A stretch of 63,175 nucleotides of DNA. Origin: an uncultured Lachnospiraceae bacterium (GTDB taxonomy: Bacteria > Bacillota > Clostridia > Lachnospirales > Lachnospiraceae). The notes beneath the pieces were generated by a model that was not told the origin of the DNA, did not search any database, and was given only the letters and a program-made list of their open reading frames with translations. The stretch's first letter is position 1. Every line of letters begins with the position of its first letter. Below, piece by piece: positions 33,824 to 43,755 of this stretch. The stretch spans positions 1 to 63,175 of the forward strand of contig CANRHU010000009.1 of the NCBI GenBank assembly GCA_947630485.1. The letters are read 5' to 3'. The position numbers and the translations under genes were made by a program.

Positions 33824-35801
33824 CTTCGGTCACCACCTTTATGCGCCCCTCCGGCCGGGCCAGTATAGCCTCGTCGTTGTGGGCCTGAAAATAAAACTGA
33901 AGAGCGTCCCCGAAAGTCTTGCCCGTTTCCTGAACCAGCGCGACTCCCTCTGCCAGGGGAGCGGTATCGCTGTACACATTGAGCATGGTAAAGCCGTCGC
34001 CGTTGTTATCCAGATAACCGTCCGCCCCGCACATATAGGAAGTAACGGCGATGGTATATGTCCGGGACTCGTCGAAGGGAGAACCGTCCGGCAGGGTGAT
34101 ATCCAAAAGTTCCGCCGGTCTGTCGCCCGCGGGGGCGCGAAAAGAATAGCAAAGGCCGGATACATTCAGGAACCGTCCTCCCGGGATACCGCTCTCCTGA
34201 ACGATACAGCTCAGCCCATTGGCCAGCATCTCCCGGATCACGGAACCCTTTGCCTCCAGCAGCACAACCGTGTTGTCGTAAGGACACACTACATCCAAGT
34301 CGCTGCCGAAAATATTGCCCTCGTAGAGACTGCCCCGGATCGAACCTCCATTGGCAAAAGCGATGTCTGCCTGAGTCATTTCCCGAATGGCGTCGGCGAC
34401 CAGATTGCCGATGCCTGTCTCCTCCCGGCGGACATTGTAATCCTCATAAATCATATCGCCCGCGGCTATGCCGATGAGGGACTGGTCATACTCGATCTCG
34501 TCATCGCCCGCCAGGAAGTAGTGATCCACATTCCCCAGGGCCTCATCCAGATCGTTCTCACCGTTGAGCACGCCCGCCATGCTGCGACCGAAGTATTGAA
34601 GCAGCTTCGCGGGGAACTGGACATTGTACACATAGCCGTCCGACACACAGTCCGCAAGACCCTCGGGAATCTCGCCGGAAACGGGAACTTCCGCGGCCAG
34701 ATAGGATTGGGACGCGCCGATGTCCCGGATAAAGGCAGACTGCCCTTCCGGGGTAGACAGCAGGGCCAGCACCTGCCGGGCGGCGTTTAAGACATCCTCC
34801 CTGCCCGGTTCGGTCAGAACGGCGTTCAGCCCCAGAAAAGCGGCCGGGGCAGCGATGGTCCAGGGATGGCTGTCCCCCTCGCTGAGGAAGGGAAGCATGG
34901 CGAAATCGTATTGGTCGCTTTCGGCATTCAGCGTATCCATAAAATGAACCGAGCTGTAGGTGAGCAGAAGGGTGCCGTTCAGCATCCGTTCAAAAACAGG
35001 AGTCATATTGCCGCGGTTCGTATATAAGCTGGCGGGATTGAGATATCCCTTCTCCACCATGGCCGAGGACAGGTTAAGACAGTGGGCCATGCCGCTTTTA
35101 AAAGTGTCCTCCCTCCTGGTAAGGCGCTCGCGCCAGATCACGCCGCTGGCCCGACCCAGGAAGTCGGGAACCTGGGTGCCGATAAAATAGGAGGATACAT
35201 TGGCAATATCCGCAGACTCCAGGGCAAACATGACGCCGTCGCTTCCCTGACCCAGCCCATGGGCCGCCGCGGCGTCCAGCATGGACAAAAGTTCACCGGT
35301 AGCAGCGGGCGGTTCGGTTACCCCGGCCTGACCGGCCAGCGTGACATTGTAAATATACCCGAAATACTGACCGGGCAAAGGCAGAAACATGGTCTTGCCG
35401 CCGATGAGCAGGCTCTGGGAGATACCCGCCTGATAGGCGGAAGCAAACTCCTGCGCACTCAGATCCATGGCGTAATCCCTCACGTCCCCGGTAGGCATCG
35501 TGGTAGTAATAATATCGGAGCCGTGGCCGGCGCGCAGACGGCGCTCGCTCTCTCCGTCAATGGTAGCCTTAGCGTTTCGCTCAACCTGGAGATCGATACC
35601 AGGATACGTATCCTCTACCAGCTTCTCAAAATTGGGCAGATCAATGGTATACAGCATGGTCACCGGAACCCGCGTCAGGGAGGACTCCCCCTCGCTCTCC
35701 AAAGAGCCGGGCTCCGCTGCCGGGCCGCATGCCGGGCCGCAGCCTGTCAAATAGAAAGCCGACAGACAGGTCAGAATCAGACTGACGAACCTTTTTTTCA
35801 T
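33816..35801 (-). CDS. Lipoprotein: solute-binding domain fused to 5'-nucleotidase C-terminal domain
   Basis: 661 residues. Lipobox LTGC (Cys21). About 45-430 is a family 1-like solute-binding domain ([38 protein letters not shown]). About 455-650 matches the 5'-nucleotidase C-terminal, substrate-binding domain: [66 protein letters not shown]. The metallophosphatase domain that normally precedes it is absent, so hydrolysis is not expected. Where UshA-like proteins have an aromatic in the P-F-x-N and GGDGY regions, Tyr is present. First gene of the two-gene unit with the hybrid kinase; promoter at 35853-35880. Confidence 0.88.
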   Translation of the reverse strand: MKKRFVSLILTCLSAFYLTGCGPACGPAAEPGSLESEGESSLTRVPVTMLYTIDLPNFEKLVEDTYPGIDLQVERNAKATIDGESERRLRAGHGSDIITTTMPTGDVRDYAMDLSAQEFASAYQAGISQSLLIGGKTMFLPLPGQYFGYIYNVTLAGQAGVTEPPAATGELLSMLDAAAAHGLGQGSDGVMFALESADIANVSSYFIGTQVPDFLGRASGVIWRERLTRREDTFKSGMAHCLNLSSAMVEKGYLNPASLYTNRGNMTPVFERMLNGTLLLTYSSVHFMDTLNAESDQYDFAMLPFLSEGDSHPWTIAAPAAFLGLNAVLTEPGREDVLNAARQVLALLSTPEGQSAFIRDIGASQSYLAAEVPVSGEIPEGLADCVSDGYVYNVQFPAKLLQYFGRSMAGVLNGENDLDEALGNVDHYFLAGDDEIEYDQSLIGIAAGDMIYEDYNVRREETGIGNLVADAIREMTQADIAFANGGSIRGSLYEGNIFGSDLDVVCPYDNTVVLLEAKGSVIREMLANGLSCIVQESGIPGGRFLNVSGLCYSFRAPAGDRPAELLDITLPDGSPFDESRTYTIAVTSYMCGADGYLDNNGDGFTMLNVYSDTAPLAEGVALVQETGKTFGDALQFYFQAHNDEAILARPEGRIKVVTEDE

Positions 35802-35852
35802 GTTCTATATCCCTCGTATAATATTCCAAAGGCAAAAAAGCAATATATTCTC

Positions 35853-35880
35853 ATTATACAAATCGGCCCCGGATTGTCAA
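35853..35880 (-). promoter_or_regulatory. Promoter of the lipoprotein-kinase operon
   Basis: Minus strand: TTGACA (35880-35875), 16 bp, TATAAT (35858-35853); both boxes perfect. Leader of about 45 nt to ATG 35801, with AGGG before the start. Confidence 0.75.
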
Positions 35881-35926
35881 GAAGCGCGCGTATGTTGTTT
35901 CTTTTACCATGTTATTTCTTTTACTG

Positions 35927-38476
35927 TCAGCCATTGTCTGTCTGCCCGGACAGTCTCCACGCCGCGTCGATCACATGGGCCGCACAGAATTCCGCCTCCC
36001 CGCGGGTCAGCGTAAATTCCCGGGCAGTTCCCTTAAGCGCCGCCAGCGCCAGCTTGTAATCGCCGCCTGAGCCGGGCATGAACAGGTCGTTGCCGGCCGC
36101 CAGGGTCGGGGCCGATTTCGCCATGCGGTATCTGCCCTTCGCTCCCATCATACTGACCACCCAGTCGGTCATGATCAGTCCGCCGTAGCCCCACTCGCCG
36201 CGCAGAACCGTCTTCATCAGGTCGCCGCGCTCCGAGGTGTGAACGCCGTTTAACAGATTATAGCTGGTCATCAGGGCTGCCGGACTGCTCCCGGCGATGC
36301 AGATTTCAAAGCCGCGCAGATAGATCTCCCGCAGGGCGCGCTCGCTGACCTGGCTGTTGGAAACATAGCGGTTGGTCTCCTGGTTATTGCAGCAGAAATG
36401 CTTGACCGTCGCGCCTTTGCCCTTGTGCTTCTGCACGCCTTTCGTGACGGCCGCGCCCACCAGACCGCCGATTAGCGGATCCTCCGAACAATACTCGAAA
36501 TTCCGGCCGCATAGAGGGCTTCTCTGGATGTTAAATGCGGGCGCCAGCCACAGATCGACGCCGAACCGCTCCATCTCCTCGCCCACCAGATCGCCGCAGG
36601 CCTCGCAGAGTTTCAGGTTCCAGCTCTGCGCCAGTGCTGTGCCGATGGGGAGCGCGGTACAGCACTGCTCCCGCACCTCTCCCCTGGGCGGCCTGCTCAT
36701 CAGCTTCATGATTCTCTTCGGAACCGCTCCCAGCAGCTCTTCCAAACCGGCCGGCAGGGAATTTCCGATGGCGTGGGCGCCTTTTTTGTCCCGGACATAG
36801 CGCCTTGCCAAGCGCAGTCCTGCCGGACCGTCTGCCATGATCAGCTTCGGCACGCCGTCCACCCTGCCTGTCGTCTCGCCCGCCGCTCCGGCCACGCTTG
36901 CGGAGGCGCTTCCGATGATACTCGCGACTCCCTGCAGGCCTTTACCGAAGCTGCCCACGCACAGATAGATCAGCTCCTCATCCGTGAGGGATGCTGCTTT
37001 CCTACGGGCTTTCTCCGACGCCTCATAAGGCTTCGGCCACGTCAGGGCGGCGAATGCCGCCGCGGAAAGCGGGAGGACTGGCAGACCAGCGGAGGCATTC
37101 GGGCGGCCGTCCCCTGTTGCTTTGCTTATTGACGCTTTGCCGCCCGGTTCGCCGCTTGCTTCATCGCCCTCCGGTATGTTGAGCTCCGCCGCTCCCCACG
37201 CGGCAGTCCACGCCGGCCTTTCCGGCTTCCAGTCCTCGAAATCCGGCTTTCCGCCCACATTGCTCAGCTGCCGCAACGTCACTGTCTCGTCCAGCCGCAC
37301 CACCGCGCATACTCTCGTATCCCGGCTGCTCGTACCGACGCGCACAGCGTAATCTCCCGCTTCCAGAATCGATCTTGCCGTCTCCGTATCATAACCAGCC
37401 AGGCTTTCCATCGGAAAGCGCACCGTCACCGTCTCGCTCTCTCCCGGCGCCAGAAGCCCGGTCTTCGCAAATCCAGCCAGCGTCTGGTATGGCTGGTCCA
37501 ATCTCCCCCACGGGACGGAGACGTAGACCTGCACGACTTCCTTTCCAGCATAACCGCCCGCATTCTTCACCGCCACAGATGCTGTAACCTCTGTACCCTC
37601 GATTGACACCGACGCACTTCCAAGCTCAAAATCCGTGTATGTAACGCCGTAACCGAACGGAAACATTGGCTTTTTCCCCACGCTGTCGAAGTACCGGTAA
37701 CCTACATAAATGCCTTCCTTATATCTTGTCTCGTCCTGACCTCCGAACTCGCCGATGTCCGCATAGTCCTCCCACGCGCTCCAGGTGGCGGCAAGCTTCC
37801 CTGACGGCACGCTCCTGCCAAGCAGAATGTCCGCCAGCACCCGGCCCGTCACCGCGCCCAACTGGGAGAGGAGAAGGATATTCTCCACCTCCGTCACCGG
37901 AGTCAGATCCACCACGCCGCCCACGTTCAGCACCAGCATGAAACGTTCATACCTCCTGCTGCACGCCAGAATATCCCTGATCTCCGTCTCCGTCAGCCCG
38001 ATATCGCCGGCCTCCGGACTGCGGTCATTGCCCTCGCCGGAATTGCGGGCCAGCACGTAAACGGCCGTGTCCCCCGCAGCGTCGATGGGCAGCTCATACG
38101 CCGGTTCCGGCATCACCGCGCCCATTCCCGCCAGAATCGCCATCTGGCGGGTCTCCTTCGCCTTTCTCCTGATATCCGCGATAAACTGCCTATGCGCTTC
38201 TGCGCGGATCGCGTCGTAGCCGTCCAGCCAGTCCTTGCTGGTAATTGTAAAACCGGCCTTTGTAAGTCCCCACTCGGCCGTCGCAAAAAACCGGGAGTTC
38301 ACGTCCCCGGAACCAGTTCCGCCTTTCACCGTCCGCCGCGCGCCGCTGCCGTAGAGAGCGACCGGCCCCGGCGCCGGAAGCGGGAAATCGCCGTTTTTCT
38401 TAAGAAGCACCGTGCACTCCGGCGCCAGCCTCCTGAGCTTTGCGAAATGTTCCTTTTCATATGCATTAACCGCCAT
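35927..38476 (-). CDS. Beta-glucosidase-type glycoside hydrolase family 3, permuted domain order
   Basis: 849 residues, no signal peptide. The order is reversed relative to most GH3 enzymes. The alpha/beta sandwich (about 20-250, with ARNSGEGNDRSP supplying the candidate acid/base Glu) and the fibronectin III-like domain (about 285-390, GKEVVQVYVSVPWG) come first. A long linker (about 410-490) leads to the TIM barrel (about 495-849: VDGVPKLIMADGPAGLR; APAFNIQRSPLCGRNFEYCSEDP; KHFCCNNQE). The nucleophile is Asp771 in LIMTDWVVSMMG, near the C-terminus. Such permuted GH3 enzymes are known in rumen and gut clostridia. Ribosome site AAAGGAG. A cytosolic oligosaccharide-cleaving role is expected; substrate not defined. 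Confidence 0.92.
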   Translation of the reverse strand: MAVNAYEKEHFAKLRRLAPECTVLLKKNGDFPLPAPGPVALYGSGARRTVKGGTGSGDVNSRFFATAEWGLTKAGFTITSKDWLDGYDAIRAEAHRQFIADIRRKAKETRQMAILAGMGAVMPEPAYELPIDAAGDTAVYVLARNSGEGNDRSPEAGDIGLTETEIRDILACSRRYERFMLVLNVGGVVDLTPVTEVENILLLSQLGAVTGRVLADILLGRSVPSGKLAATWSAWEDYADIGEFGGQDETRYKEGIYVGYRYFDSVGKKPMFPFGYGVTYTDFELGSASVSIEGTEVTASVAVKNAGGYAGKEVVQVYVSVPWGRLDQPYQTLAGFAKTGLLAPGESETVTVRFPMESLAGYDTETARSILEAGDYAVRVGTSSRDTRVCAVVRLDETVTLRQLSNVGGKPDFEDWKPERPAWTAAWGAAELNIPEGDEASGEPGGKASISKATGDGRPNASAGLPVLPLSAAAFAALTWPKPYEASEKARRKAASLTDEELIYLCVGSFGKGLQGVASIIGSASASVAGAAGETTGRVDGVPKLIMADGPAGLRLARRYVRDKKGAHAIGNSLPAGLEELLGAVPKRIMKLMSRPPRGEVREQCCTALPIGTALAQSWNLKLCEACGDLVGEEMERFGVDLWLAPAFNIQRSPLCGRNFEYCSEDPLIGGLVGAAVTKGVQKHKGKGATVKHFCCNNQETNRYVSNSQVSERALREIYLRGFEICIAGSSPAALMTSYNLLNGVHTSERGDLMKTVLRGEWGYGGLIMTDWVVSMMGAKGRYRMAKSAPTLAAGNDLFMPGSGGDYKLALAALKGTAREFTLTRGEAEFCAAHVIDAAWRLSGQTDNG

Positions 38477-38590
38477 AGCTATATCGCTCCTTTCAGACTC
38501 TCTGCCCGGACCGGCGCATGGTTCAGCACATGGATCGGCACTTGAACCGACGCGTGGATCGCTGCCCTGTACGCGGGACGTTCCGTATCA

Positions 38591-38619
38591 ATCATATCCT
38601 TTTGTCAAAGTCTTAGCAA
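38591..38619 (-). promoter_or_regulatory. Possible promoter of the GH3 gene
   Basis: Minus strand: TTGCTA (38619-38614), 17 bp, TATGAT (38596-38591). The leader to ATG 38476 would be about 107 nt and holds no obvious element. Confidence 0.4.
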
Positions 38620-38690
38620 GTAAAATTAATCATCTCGCCAATATTTCTCGTCAAATATCCATCCCGTCAATATGGCCGGCACAAACAGCT

Positions 38691-38730
38691 AAAAAGGGAC
38701 AGAGAATGCCTGCTGCAAATCTCTGTCCCC
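38691..38730 (-). terminator. Rho-independent terminator of the esterase gene
   Basis: Minus strand GGGACAGAGA pairs with TCTCTGTCCC, 10 bp, followed by TTTTT. It lies 36 bp beyond the stop at 38766 and separates the esterase and GH3 genes. Confidence 0.88.
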
Positions 38731-38765
38731 GAAATGGATTCCGTATAATTTCAGCGTCATCCGCT

Positions 38766-39677
38766 CTACCGGCTGATCACATCCTTCAGAAACGCCTCCA
38801 CAATGTCCAATACCTGATCCGTCCAGAACTCGGCTCCGCCGTGGTCGCCGCCCTGGATGAAATACAGCTGCGCCTCCTTGCCGCATTTCCGAAGCTGCCG
38901 GTAGAGAATCACGCTGCCCTCGCAGTTGACCGTCCGGTCCTTCGTGCCATGGAAAATCAGAACAGGCGGCACCACCGTCTCCGGCGTGATATTGCACTCC
39001 ACGGAAAGCTTCCGCCTCAGATCCTCTCTCTCCCTCAGATCCACATGCCCCATGACCATCCCCTCAGGGCTGTCCGGCTGGCAGTGCAGCACCTGAATCG
39101 GATTGGAATCCTCCTTCATCACACTGCAGCTTCCGTAGTAATTGATAACACCCTTAACCTCTGCAGACACACCGGGGAATAGGTTATTTTCCGTATCATC
39201 GTGCAGAATTCCCGCGTACATAGCCGTATGGCCGCCCGAGGAATCGCCGGAAATCACGATATTCTCCGGATCAATATGATATTCCTCCGCGTGGACCCGC
39301 AGAAACCGGATTGCGTTCTTCGCATCCATGATCTGCGCCGGGAACGGCGCGATGCCGGAGTGGCGATACTCGACAATGGCCGCCACATATCCCCGTTTCA
39401 CCAGTCCCGCCAGCTGGGGCACATTGCCATAGACATACTGCTTAAACCAGGCGGAGCCTTGAACGAACACCACACAGGGACAGACCATCTGCTGATTGTT
39501 GCGGCTGTAGGGCAGAAGAATCTGCAGGTGCAGCTTCTCGCCGCCGATCTCCGCGTAAACAACATCATGAAGATAGGACACTCCGATTTCATCTCCGGTA
39601 GTCGGGATGATATGCGCGCCCTCCACCTCCTCGGTGAATTCCGGGATCTCCTCGTAAGTCCAGTTTTTTACCTCCAT
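38766..39677 (-). CDS. Alpha/beta hydrolase, esterase/lipase-like
   Basis: 303 residues, no signal peptide. Serine hydrolase fold with nucleophile elbow GDSSGG, an oxyanion region CVVFVQGSAWFKQ, late Asp in FHGTKDRTV and His in GGDHGGAEFW, the usual order of the triad. The pattern matches the BD-FAE/acetyl-xylan esterase type of carbohydrate esterases. The gene has its own promoter (39870-39898) with a leader of about 185 nt, which contains a copy of the dispersed repeat, and its own terminator. Being among GH genes, de-esterification of plant-type oligosaccharides is likely. Confidence 0.88.
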   Translation of the reverse strand: MEVKNWTYEEIPEFTEEVEGAHIIPTTGDEIGVSYLHDVVYAEIGGEKLHLQILLPYSRNNQQMVCPCVVFVQGSAWFKQYVYGNVPQLAGLVKRGYVAAIVEYRHSGIAPFPAQIMDAKNAIRFLRVHAEEYHIDPENIVISGDSSGGHTAMYAGILHDDTENNLFPGVSAEVKGVINYYGSCSVMKEDSNPIQVLHCQPDSPEGMVMGHVDLREREDLRRKLSVECNITPETVVPPVLIFHGTKDRTVNCEGSVILYRQLRKCGKEAQLYFIQGGDHGGAEFWTDQVLDIVEAFLKDVISR

Positions 39678-39713
39678 AAGCTTCGTCTCCTTTCCGGGTC
39701 AGTTTTTTAATAT

Positions 39714-39755
39714 GAGCAGAGCGTCATCGGCGCATTTTTTGCATACTGACGTAAT
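39714..39755. repeat. Dispersed palindromic repeat, copy A
   Basis: A 42-bp element ending GCATACTGACGTAAT, a 15-mer also found at 43652-43666. Inner GCGTCATCGGCGC can fold. It lies in the leader of the esterase gene. See the related copies at 43614-43706, 45971-46060 and 60992-61045. Confidence 0.7.
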
Positions 39756-39869
39756 TTAAAACTGTGCCAAAACGCAGCCTCAGAATAACAGTTCCCGCTT
39801 CCGGCAGGAATCACCGCCTTTACGGAAGCCCAGACTCCCACACGGCAGATCCCCCTTACCACTAACTAC

Positions 39870-39898
39870 TTTATACCAAAACCCAAAATGCATGTCAA
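39870..39898 (-). promoter_or_regulatory. Promoter of the esterase gene
   Basis: Minus strand: TTGACA (39898-39893), 17 bp, TATAAA (39875-39870). The rest of the 440-bp divergent gap holds repeat copy A and the GH2 promoter; nothing else was recognised. Confidence 0.7.
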
Positions 39899-40015
39899 GA
39901 CAACCCCGCCGTTATAACGCGTCCATAACGCGTCTTTCATAACCCAACTTTCATACCGCGATTTCATATCGCACAGATATTCGCGCAAATATTTTCCCGC
40001 AGCCATCGTTTTTTA

Positions 40016-40044
40016 TTGGAAAAAGAAGGAATCTATAGTAAAAT
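40016..40044 (+). promoter_or_regulatory. Promoter of the GH2 gene
   Basis: TTGGAA (40016-40021), 17 bp, TAAAAT (40039-40044), pointing to the gene at 40118. Both boxes have one or two mismatches. Confidence 0.5.
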
Positions 40045-40117
40045 AAAGACGGCCGATACCGACACAGACGGCCAATACCAAAACAGGCGGCAATTTTGAA
40101 AATAAAGGAGGCGCTCT

Positions 40118-41998
40118 ATGAAAAAATACACGCAAAAAAACGTATCTGACATCAATCTGGAGGACTACCTGGGAGAATATGAGGATCTGCAGGCAACCGC
40201 GGACGACATGATTTTCGACTCCGGCCGCAGAAAAGAATCGCTGAACGGCATCTGGCACTACGCCGTTGACCAGTACGATACCTGCATCCGCCAGCACTGG
40301 TTTGAGGAACGCTATCTGGACCGGGACGGCAACACGCTGCCCGTAGACTACTCGTTTGATGAATGGCCGACAATGCAGCTTCCATGCTGCTGGAATACGG
40401 AAAAGGAGCAATTTCTGCTCTACGAGGGCAGCATGATTTTCACGCGCACCTTCCGCTGGACGACGGAAGATAAGGAGGAGCGTGTGTTTCTAAAAATCGG
40501 CGCGGCAAACTACATCTGCCGGGTTTTCTTAAATAAAGAATATGTCGGGATGCACCGCGGAGGTTCGACCCCCGCGTACTTCGAAGTGACCGGCAGGCTG
40601 CAGGCGGAAAACCGGATTCTGATTCAGGCCGACAGCACGCGCCGTCCCGAGCAGGTGCCCACGGAGAACACCGACTGGTTCAATTACGGCGGAATCTATC
40701 GGGATATCGAATTAATCCGGGTGCCGCGCGTCTGCGTCAAACGCTTCCAGATCGCGCTGGTTCCGGACGGAACATTCTCAAAAATCAAAGTACGCGTGCA
40801 GCTTTCCGCCCCGAAAACCTTATGCACCGACGCAAATGCAGAAAGCACGCAGCCGACGCTCTGTCCGCATGGAAATCTTTCCGCGACGCTGCGCATTCCG
40901 GAACTGAATATCTGCGCCGAAATCCCGGTTCAGAACGGTTTCGGAGAACTGATTATCGACGCCGCGCCGAAACTGTGGAGCCCGGAAAATCCCAAACTTT
41001 ACGAGGTCTTCCTCTCCTGCGGCGGGGACGTTGTAAGCGATACTGTCGGCTTCCGTGAAATACGCGTCCGCGGGCGCGATATCCTTTTAAACGGCTGGCC
41101 GATTTACCTGCGCGGCATCAGCTGCCATGAAGAAAGCGTCCGATACGGCAAGGCGCCCTCCGACGAGGAACGGCTGGAAACAATCCTTCTGGCAAAGGAA
41201 CTGGGCTGTAATTTCATGCGCCTGGCCCACTACCCCCACGACGAGCGCATGGCCAGGCTGGCCGACCGCGAAGGGCTGCTTCTCTGGGAAGAGATACCGG
41301 TTTACTGGGCTGTCCGCTTCCGCCGCGAGGAGACCTACGAAGACGCGGAAAATCAGCTCAGGGAGCTGATCCTCCGCGACTGGAACCGGGCCAGCGTAAT
41401 CATCTGGTCTGTGGGCAATGAAAATGCCGACTCCGACGAGCGGCTGGCTTTCATGAAGCGCCTGGCCGACTGCGCCCACGCGATCGATGAAACCCGGATG
41501 GTATCCGCCGCCTGCCTGGTCAGCTTTGAAAAGCTTGCGATCGCCGACCGCCTGGCCGAGTACCTGGACATCATCGGGCTGAATGAATATTTCGGGTGGT
41601 ATTCCCCTGATTTCAACCAGCTGCCCCGGCTTTTCGCCAACAGCAGCCCGCAGAAGCCGGTCATCATCACCGAGCTGGGTGCGGACGCCATGCCCGGACA
41701 CCACGGGACACGGACGGACAAGGGCACGGAAGAATACCAGGCATACGTCTATGAACGGCAGGTGGAGACGCTGCAGGGCATCAGCTATGTCAAGGGACTT
41801 ACACCATGGATTCTGTTCGATTTCCGCTGCCCGCGGCGCACCAGCGTAATCCAGGGCTATTATAACCGCAAGGGGCTTCTTTCCCCGGACAAGAAATACA
41901 AAAAGCCCGCGTTCTTCATTCTGCAGAACTATTACCGCGGGATTGCCGGATCCGCCCTCTCAGACGGGGGTAATGTTCCCGGTAGCGCCGCGGAATAA
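40118..41998 (+). CDS. Beta-glucuronidase, glycoside hydrolase family 2
   Basis: 626 residues, no signal peptide, so intracellular. Sugar-binding jelly roll (about 40-200), immunoglobulin-like domain (about 205-315) and TIM barrel. The acid/base is Glu435 in WSVGNENAD and the nucleophile Glu519 in ITELGAD. Near the C-terminus the Asn-x-Lys motif typical of beta-glucuronidases is present as Asn583-Arg-Lys585 in YYNRKGLL, aligned with the NKKG of the E. coli enzyme. This favours glucuronidase over galactosidase. AAAGGAGG stands about 7 nt before the start. Monocistronic, with its own promoter. It could act on glucuronic acid caps of plant glycans or on host glucuronides. Confidence 0.92.
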   Translation: MKKYTQKNVSDINLEDYLGEYEDLQATADDMIFDSGRRKESLNGIWHYAVDQYDTCIRQHWFEERYLDRDGNTLPVDYSFDEWPTMQLPCCWNTEKEQFLLYEGSMIFTRTFRWTTEDKEERVFLKIGAANYICRVFLNKEYVGMHRGGSTPAYFEVTGRLQAENRILIQADSTRRPEQVPTENTDWFNYGGIYRDIELIRVPRVCVKRFQIALVPDGTFSKIKVRVQLSAPKTLCTDANAESTQPTLCPHGNLSATLRIPELNICAEIPVQNGFGELIIDAAPKLWSPENPKLYEVFLSCGGDVVSDTVGFREIRVRGRDILLNGWPIYLRGISCHEESVRYGKAPSDEERLETILLAKELGCNFMRLAHYPHDERMARLADREGLLLWEEIPVYWAVRFRREETYEDAENQLRELILRDWNRASVIIWSVGNENADSDERLAFMKRLADCAHAIDETRMVSAACLVSFEKLAIADRLAEYLDIIGLNEYFGWYSPDFNQLPRLFANSSPQKPVIITELGADAMPGHHGTRTDKGTEEYQAYVYERQVETLQGISYVKGLTPWILFDFRCPRRTSVIQGYYNRKGLLSPDKKYKKPAFFILQNYYRGIAGSALSDGGNVPGSAAE

Positions 41999-42005
41999 CG
42001 CCCCG

Positions 42006-43013
42006 TCAGGAAGCGTTCCAGAACATCCGGATATCTTCCTGCGAAAGCCGCCTCACAAACTCGCGTTTCAGCGTCAGGAACTGCTCCAGCTCCGTAATTA
42101 TCTGGAACAGCACCGCGCGCTGTTCAAACTCCGCCTGCTCCCGCGGCAGCGGATCCAAACGCACGGCGGCCTTCAGCTCCGCCAACTCATTTAGGAGTCC
42201 TTCCGCGTTATTATATTCATGAAAGCTGTCGCTGACATGACGCAGGAATCCGGCTATACAGCCCGCATGCTTCAAAAAACACGTTCCCAGCTTTTTCTGG
42301 TGCTCATCGATCCGTTCCAGCACCAGAAGCTGGGTGCGGCGCAGGCTCATATACCGAAAATAATACCGCACATCTTCCAGAAGATGGTTTTCCGCATTCT
42401 CATAGGCCCGCTTCTGCCCTTCCTCCAAAATCTCCCGCAGCGAGGAGATCTCCTCCTCCACGCTGCCGTTTCCCTCTCCGGCCGCGTCCAGCCGCTCTGC
42501 CAGCATCCGCAGAATATGCCGCATCATTTCCTCGATCCGGCGCTGCGTTTCACGTATCCGCTCCGTTTGGCGCGGCATATAGAGATTCATCAAAAGGCCC
42601 GTGCCAGTACCTATAAGGAGCAGCAGAAACTCATTCCCGATCAGCGGCGGCGTAATCTCCCCGGCCGCCATAAAGTGGCACATCAGAACCGTGTTGGTCG
42701 ATATGCCTTCCGACAAACCGAAGGCAATGCATACAGGGGAAAATACAAGCAGGAACACGCCCAGCGAGCAGACATTGAACCCGATCAGATACGAAAAAAA
42801 CGCATAAAAGAACAGGGCCGCGCCGAAAGCGATGATCCGTTTTCCTACCACGCGGATCGTCTCCTTCTTTGTGTCCTGTATACTGAGCAGCGCAATAATC
42901 CCGGCAGACGCGGCAGATTCCAGCCCGATCGCCTCCGCCAGCAGCGTGGATAGGACCACGCCCGCCGCAGTCTTGATGATTTTCAGATAATTGATTTCCG
43001 GTTTCCGTCGCAC
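42006..43013 (-). CDS. Aromatic acid exporter/FUSC-family membrane protein
   Basis: 335 residues from GTG 43013, which has GGAG 5-6 nt upstream; an in-frame GTG at 43067 has none. The N-terminal half holds about five membrane spans (ALFFYAFFSYLIGF; LGVFLLVFSPVCIAFGL; LLLLIGTGTGLLMNLYMP) and the C-terminal half is a charged, helical cytoplasmic domain with coiled-coil character. The opening INYLKIIKTAAGVVLSTLLA is typical of the ArAE_1 (DUF939) family. Transport substrate unknown. Convergent with the GH2 gene, 8 bp between stops. Confidence 0.85.
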   Translation of the reverse strand: MRRKPEINYLKIIKTAAGVVLSTLLAEAIGLESAASAGIIALLSIQDTKKETIRVVGKRIIAFGAALFFYAFFSYLIGFNVCSLGVFLLVFSPVCIAFGLSEGISTNTVLMCHFMAAGEITPPLIGNEFLLLLIGTGTGLLMNLYMPRQTERIRETQRRIEEMMRHILRMLAERLDAAGEGNGSVEEEISSLREILEEGQKRAYENAENHLLEDVRYYFRYMSLRRTQLLVLERIDEHQKKLGTCFLKHAGCIAGFLRHVSDSFHEYNNAEGLLNELAELKAAVRLDPLPREQAEFEQRAVLFQIITELEQFLTLKREFVRRLSQEDIRMFWNAS

Positions 43014-43099
43014 CGTTTCTCCTGTCCCGGCAGAACCCGCGCAGAGCGCGGCCCCGGCGCCTTTCACACATACCGGCGAACGGAAAGAAATGCCCGCCG

Positions 43100-43579
43100 C
43101 TACTTATGATACGGCGTCCCGGCCTGGATCTGGAAGCTGCGGTAAATCTGCTCGAGCAGAATCACCCGCATCAGCTGATGGGGAAACGTCATGGGAGAAA
43201 AGCTCAGAAGATAATCCGCCCTCGCAAGTACCTCGTCCGCAAGACCCAGAGAACCGCCGATGATAAATATAATCTGACTGCAGCCGTCCACGCCCAGCCG
43301 TTCAATCCGGGCGGCCAGCGCCTCAGAGCTCAGCATCTGCCCCTGAATCGCCAACGCTACCACATAGGCGCCGTCCTTTATGTGGCCCAGGATCCGTTCT
43401 CCTTCCCTGGACTTGATCCGGCGTTCCTGCGCCTGTCCGGCTCCCTCCGGCGTCTTCTCATCCGCCACCTGGATGATCTCCAGCCTGCAGTAACGGCCCA
43501 GTCGTTTCGAGTATTCCCCGATCGCGTCCTCCAGATACCTCTCTTTGATTTTTCCGACGGCAATAACCGTAATCTTCAA
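43100..43579 (-). CDS. rlmH: 23S rRNA pseudouridine-1915 N3-methyltransferase RlmH
   Basis: SPOUT-class methyltransferase methylating pseudouridine 1915 in helix 69 of 23S rRNA. Starts at a TTG (43579) giving KITVIAVGKIKERY after the initiator; AGGGAG lies 6 nt upstream and the length of 159 residues is exactly that of the family. SAM-knot motifs FIIGGSLGLADEV and LSFSPMTFPHQLMRVILLEQIYR are intact. Longer in-frame readings to 43792 run into repeat DNA and the regulator gene and are not supported. Probably monocistronic or downstream of the response regulator gene. Confidence 0.96.
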   Translation of the reverse strand: MKITVIAVGKIKERYLEDAIGEYSKRLGRYCRLEIIQVADEKTPEGAGQAQERRIKSREGERILGHIKDGAYVVALAIQGQMLSSEALAARIERLGVDGCSQIIFIIGGSLGLADEVLARADYLLSFSPMTFPHQLMRVILLEQIYRSFQIQAGTPYHK

Positions 43580-43613
43580 GCAAACTCCCTCTGTTTCACC
43601 CAATTTCTGTTCA

Positions 43614-43706
43614 CATGGAAATACAAACGGAGCGTCACTGGCGCTCCATTTGCATACTGACGTAATACGGGCAAAGCGTCGCCGGCACTCTGTTTGCATG
43701 GAAATG
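43614..43706. repeat. Dispersed palindromic repeat, copy B (two units)
   Basis: Two related units of about 45 bp: one with GGAGCG-TCACTGG-CGCTCC and ending GCATACTGACGTAAT (43652-43666), then one with AAAGCGTCGCCGGCACTC ending in TTTGCATGGAAAT. Placed between RlmH and the response regulator gene. Confidence 0.7.
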
Positions 43707-43755
43707 ACGCCGCACGGACAGGCAAGCGCGCCTGCCGGGCGGTCTGACCGTTCTC

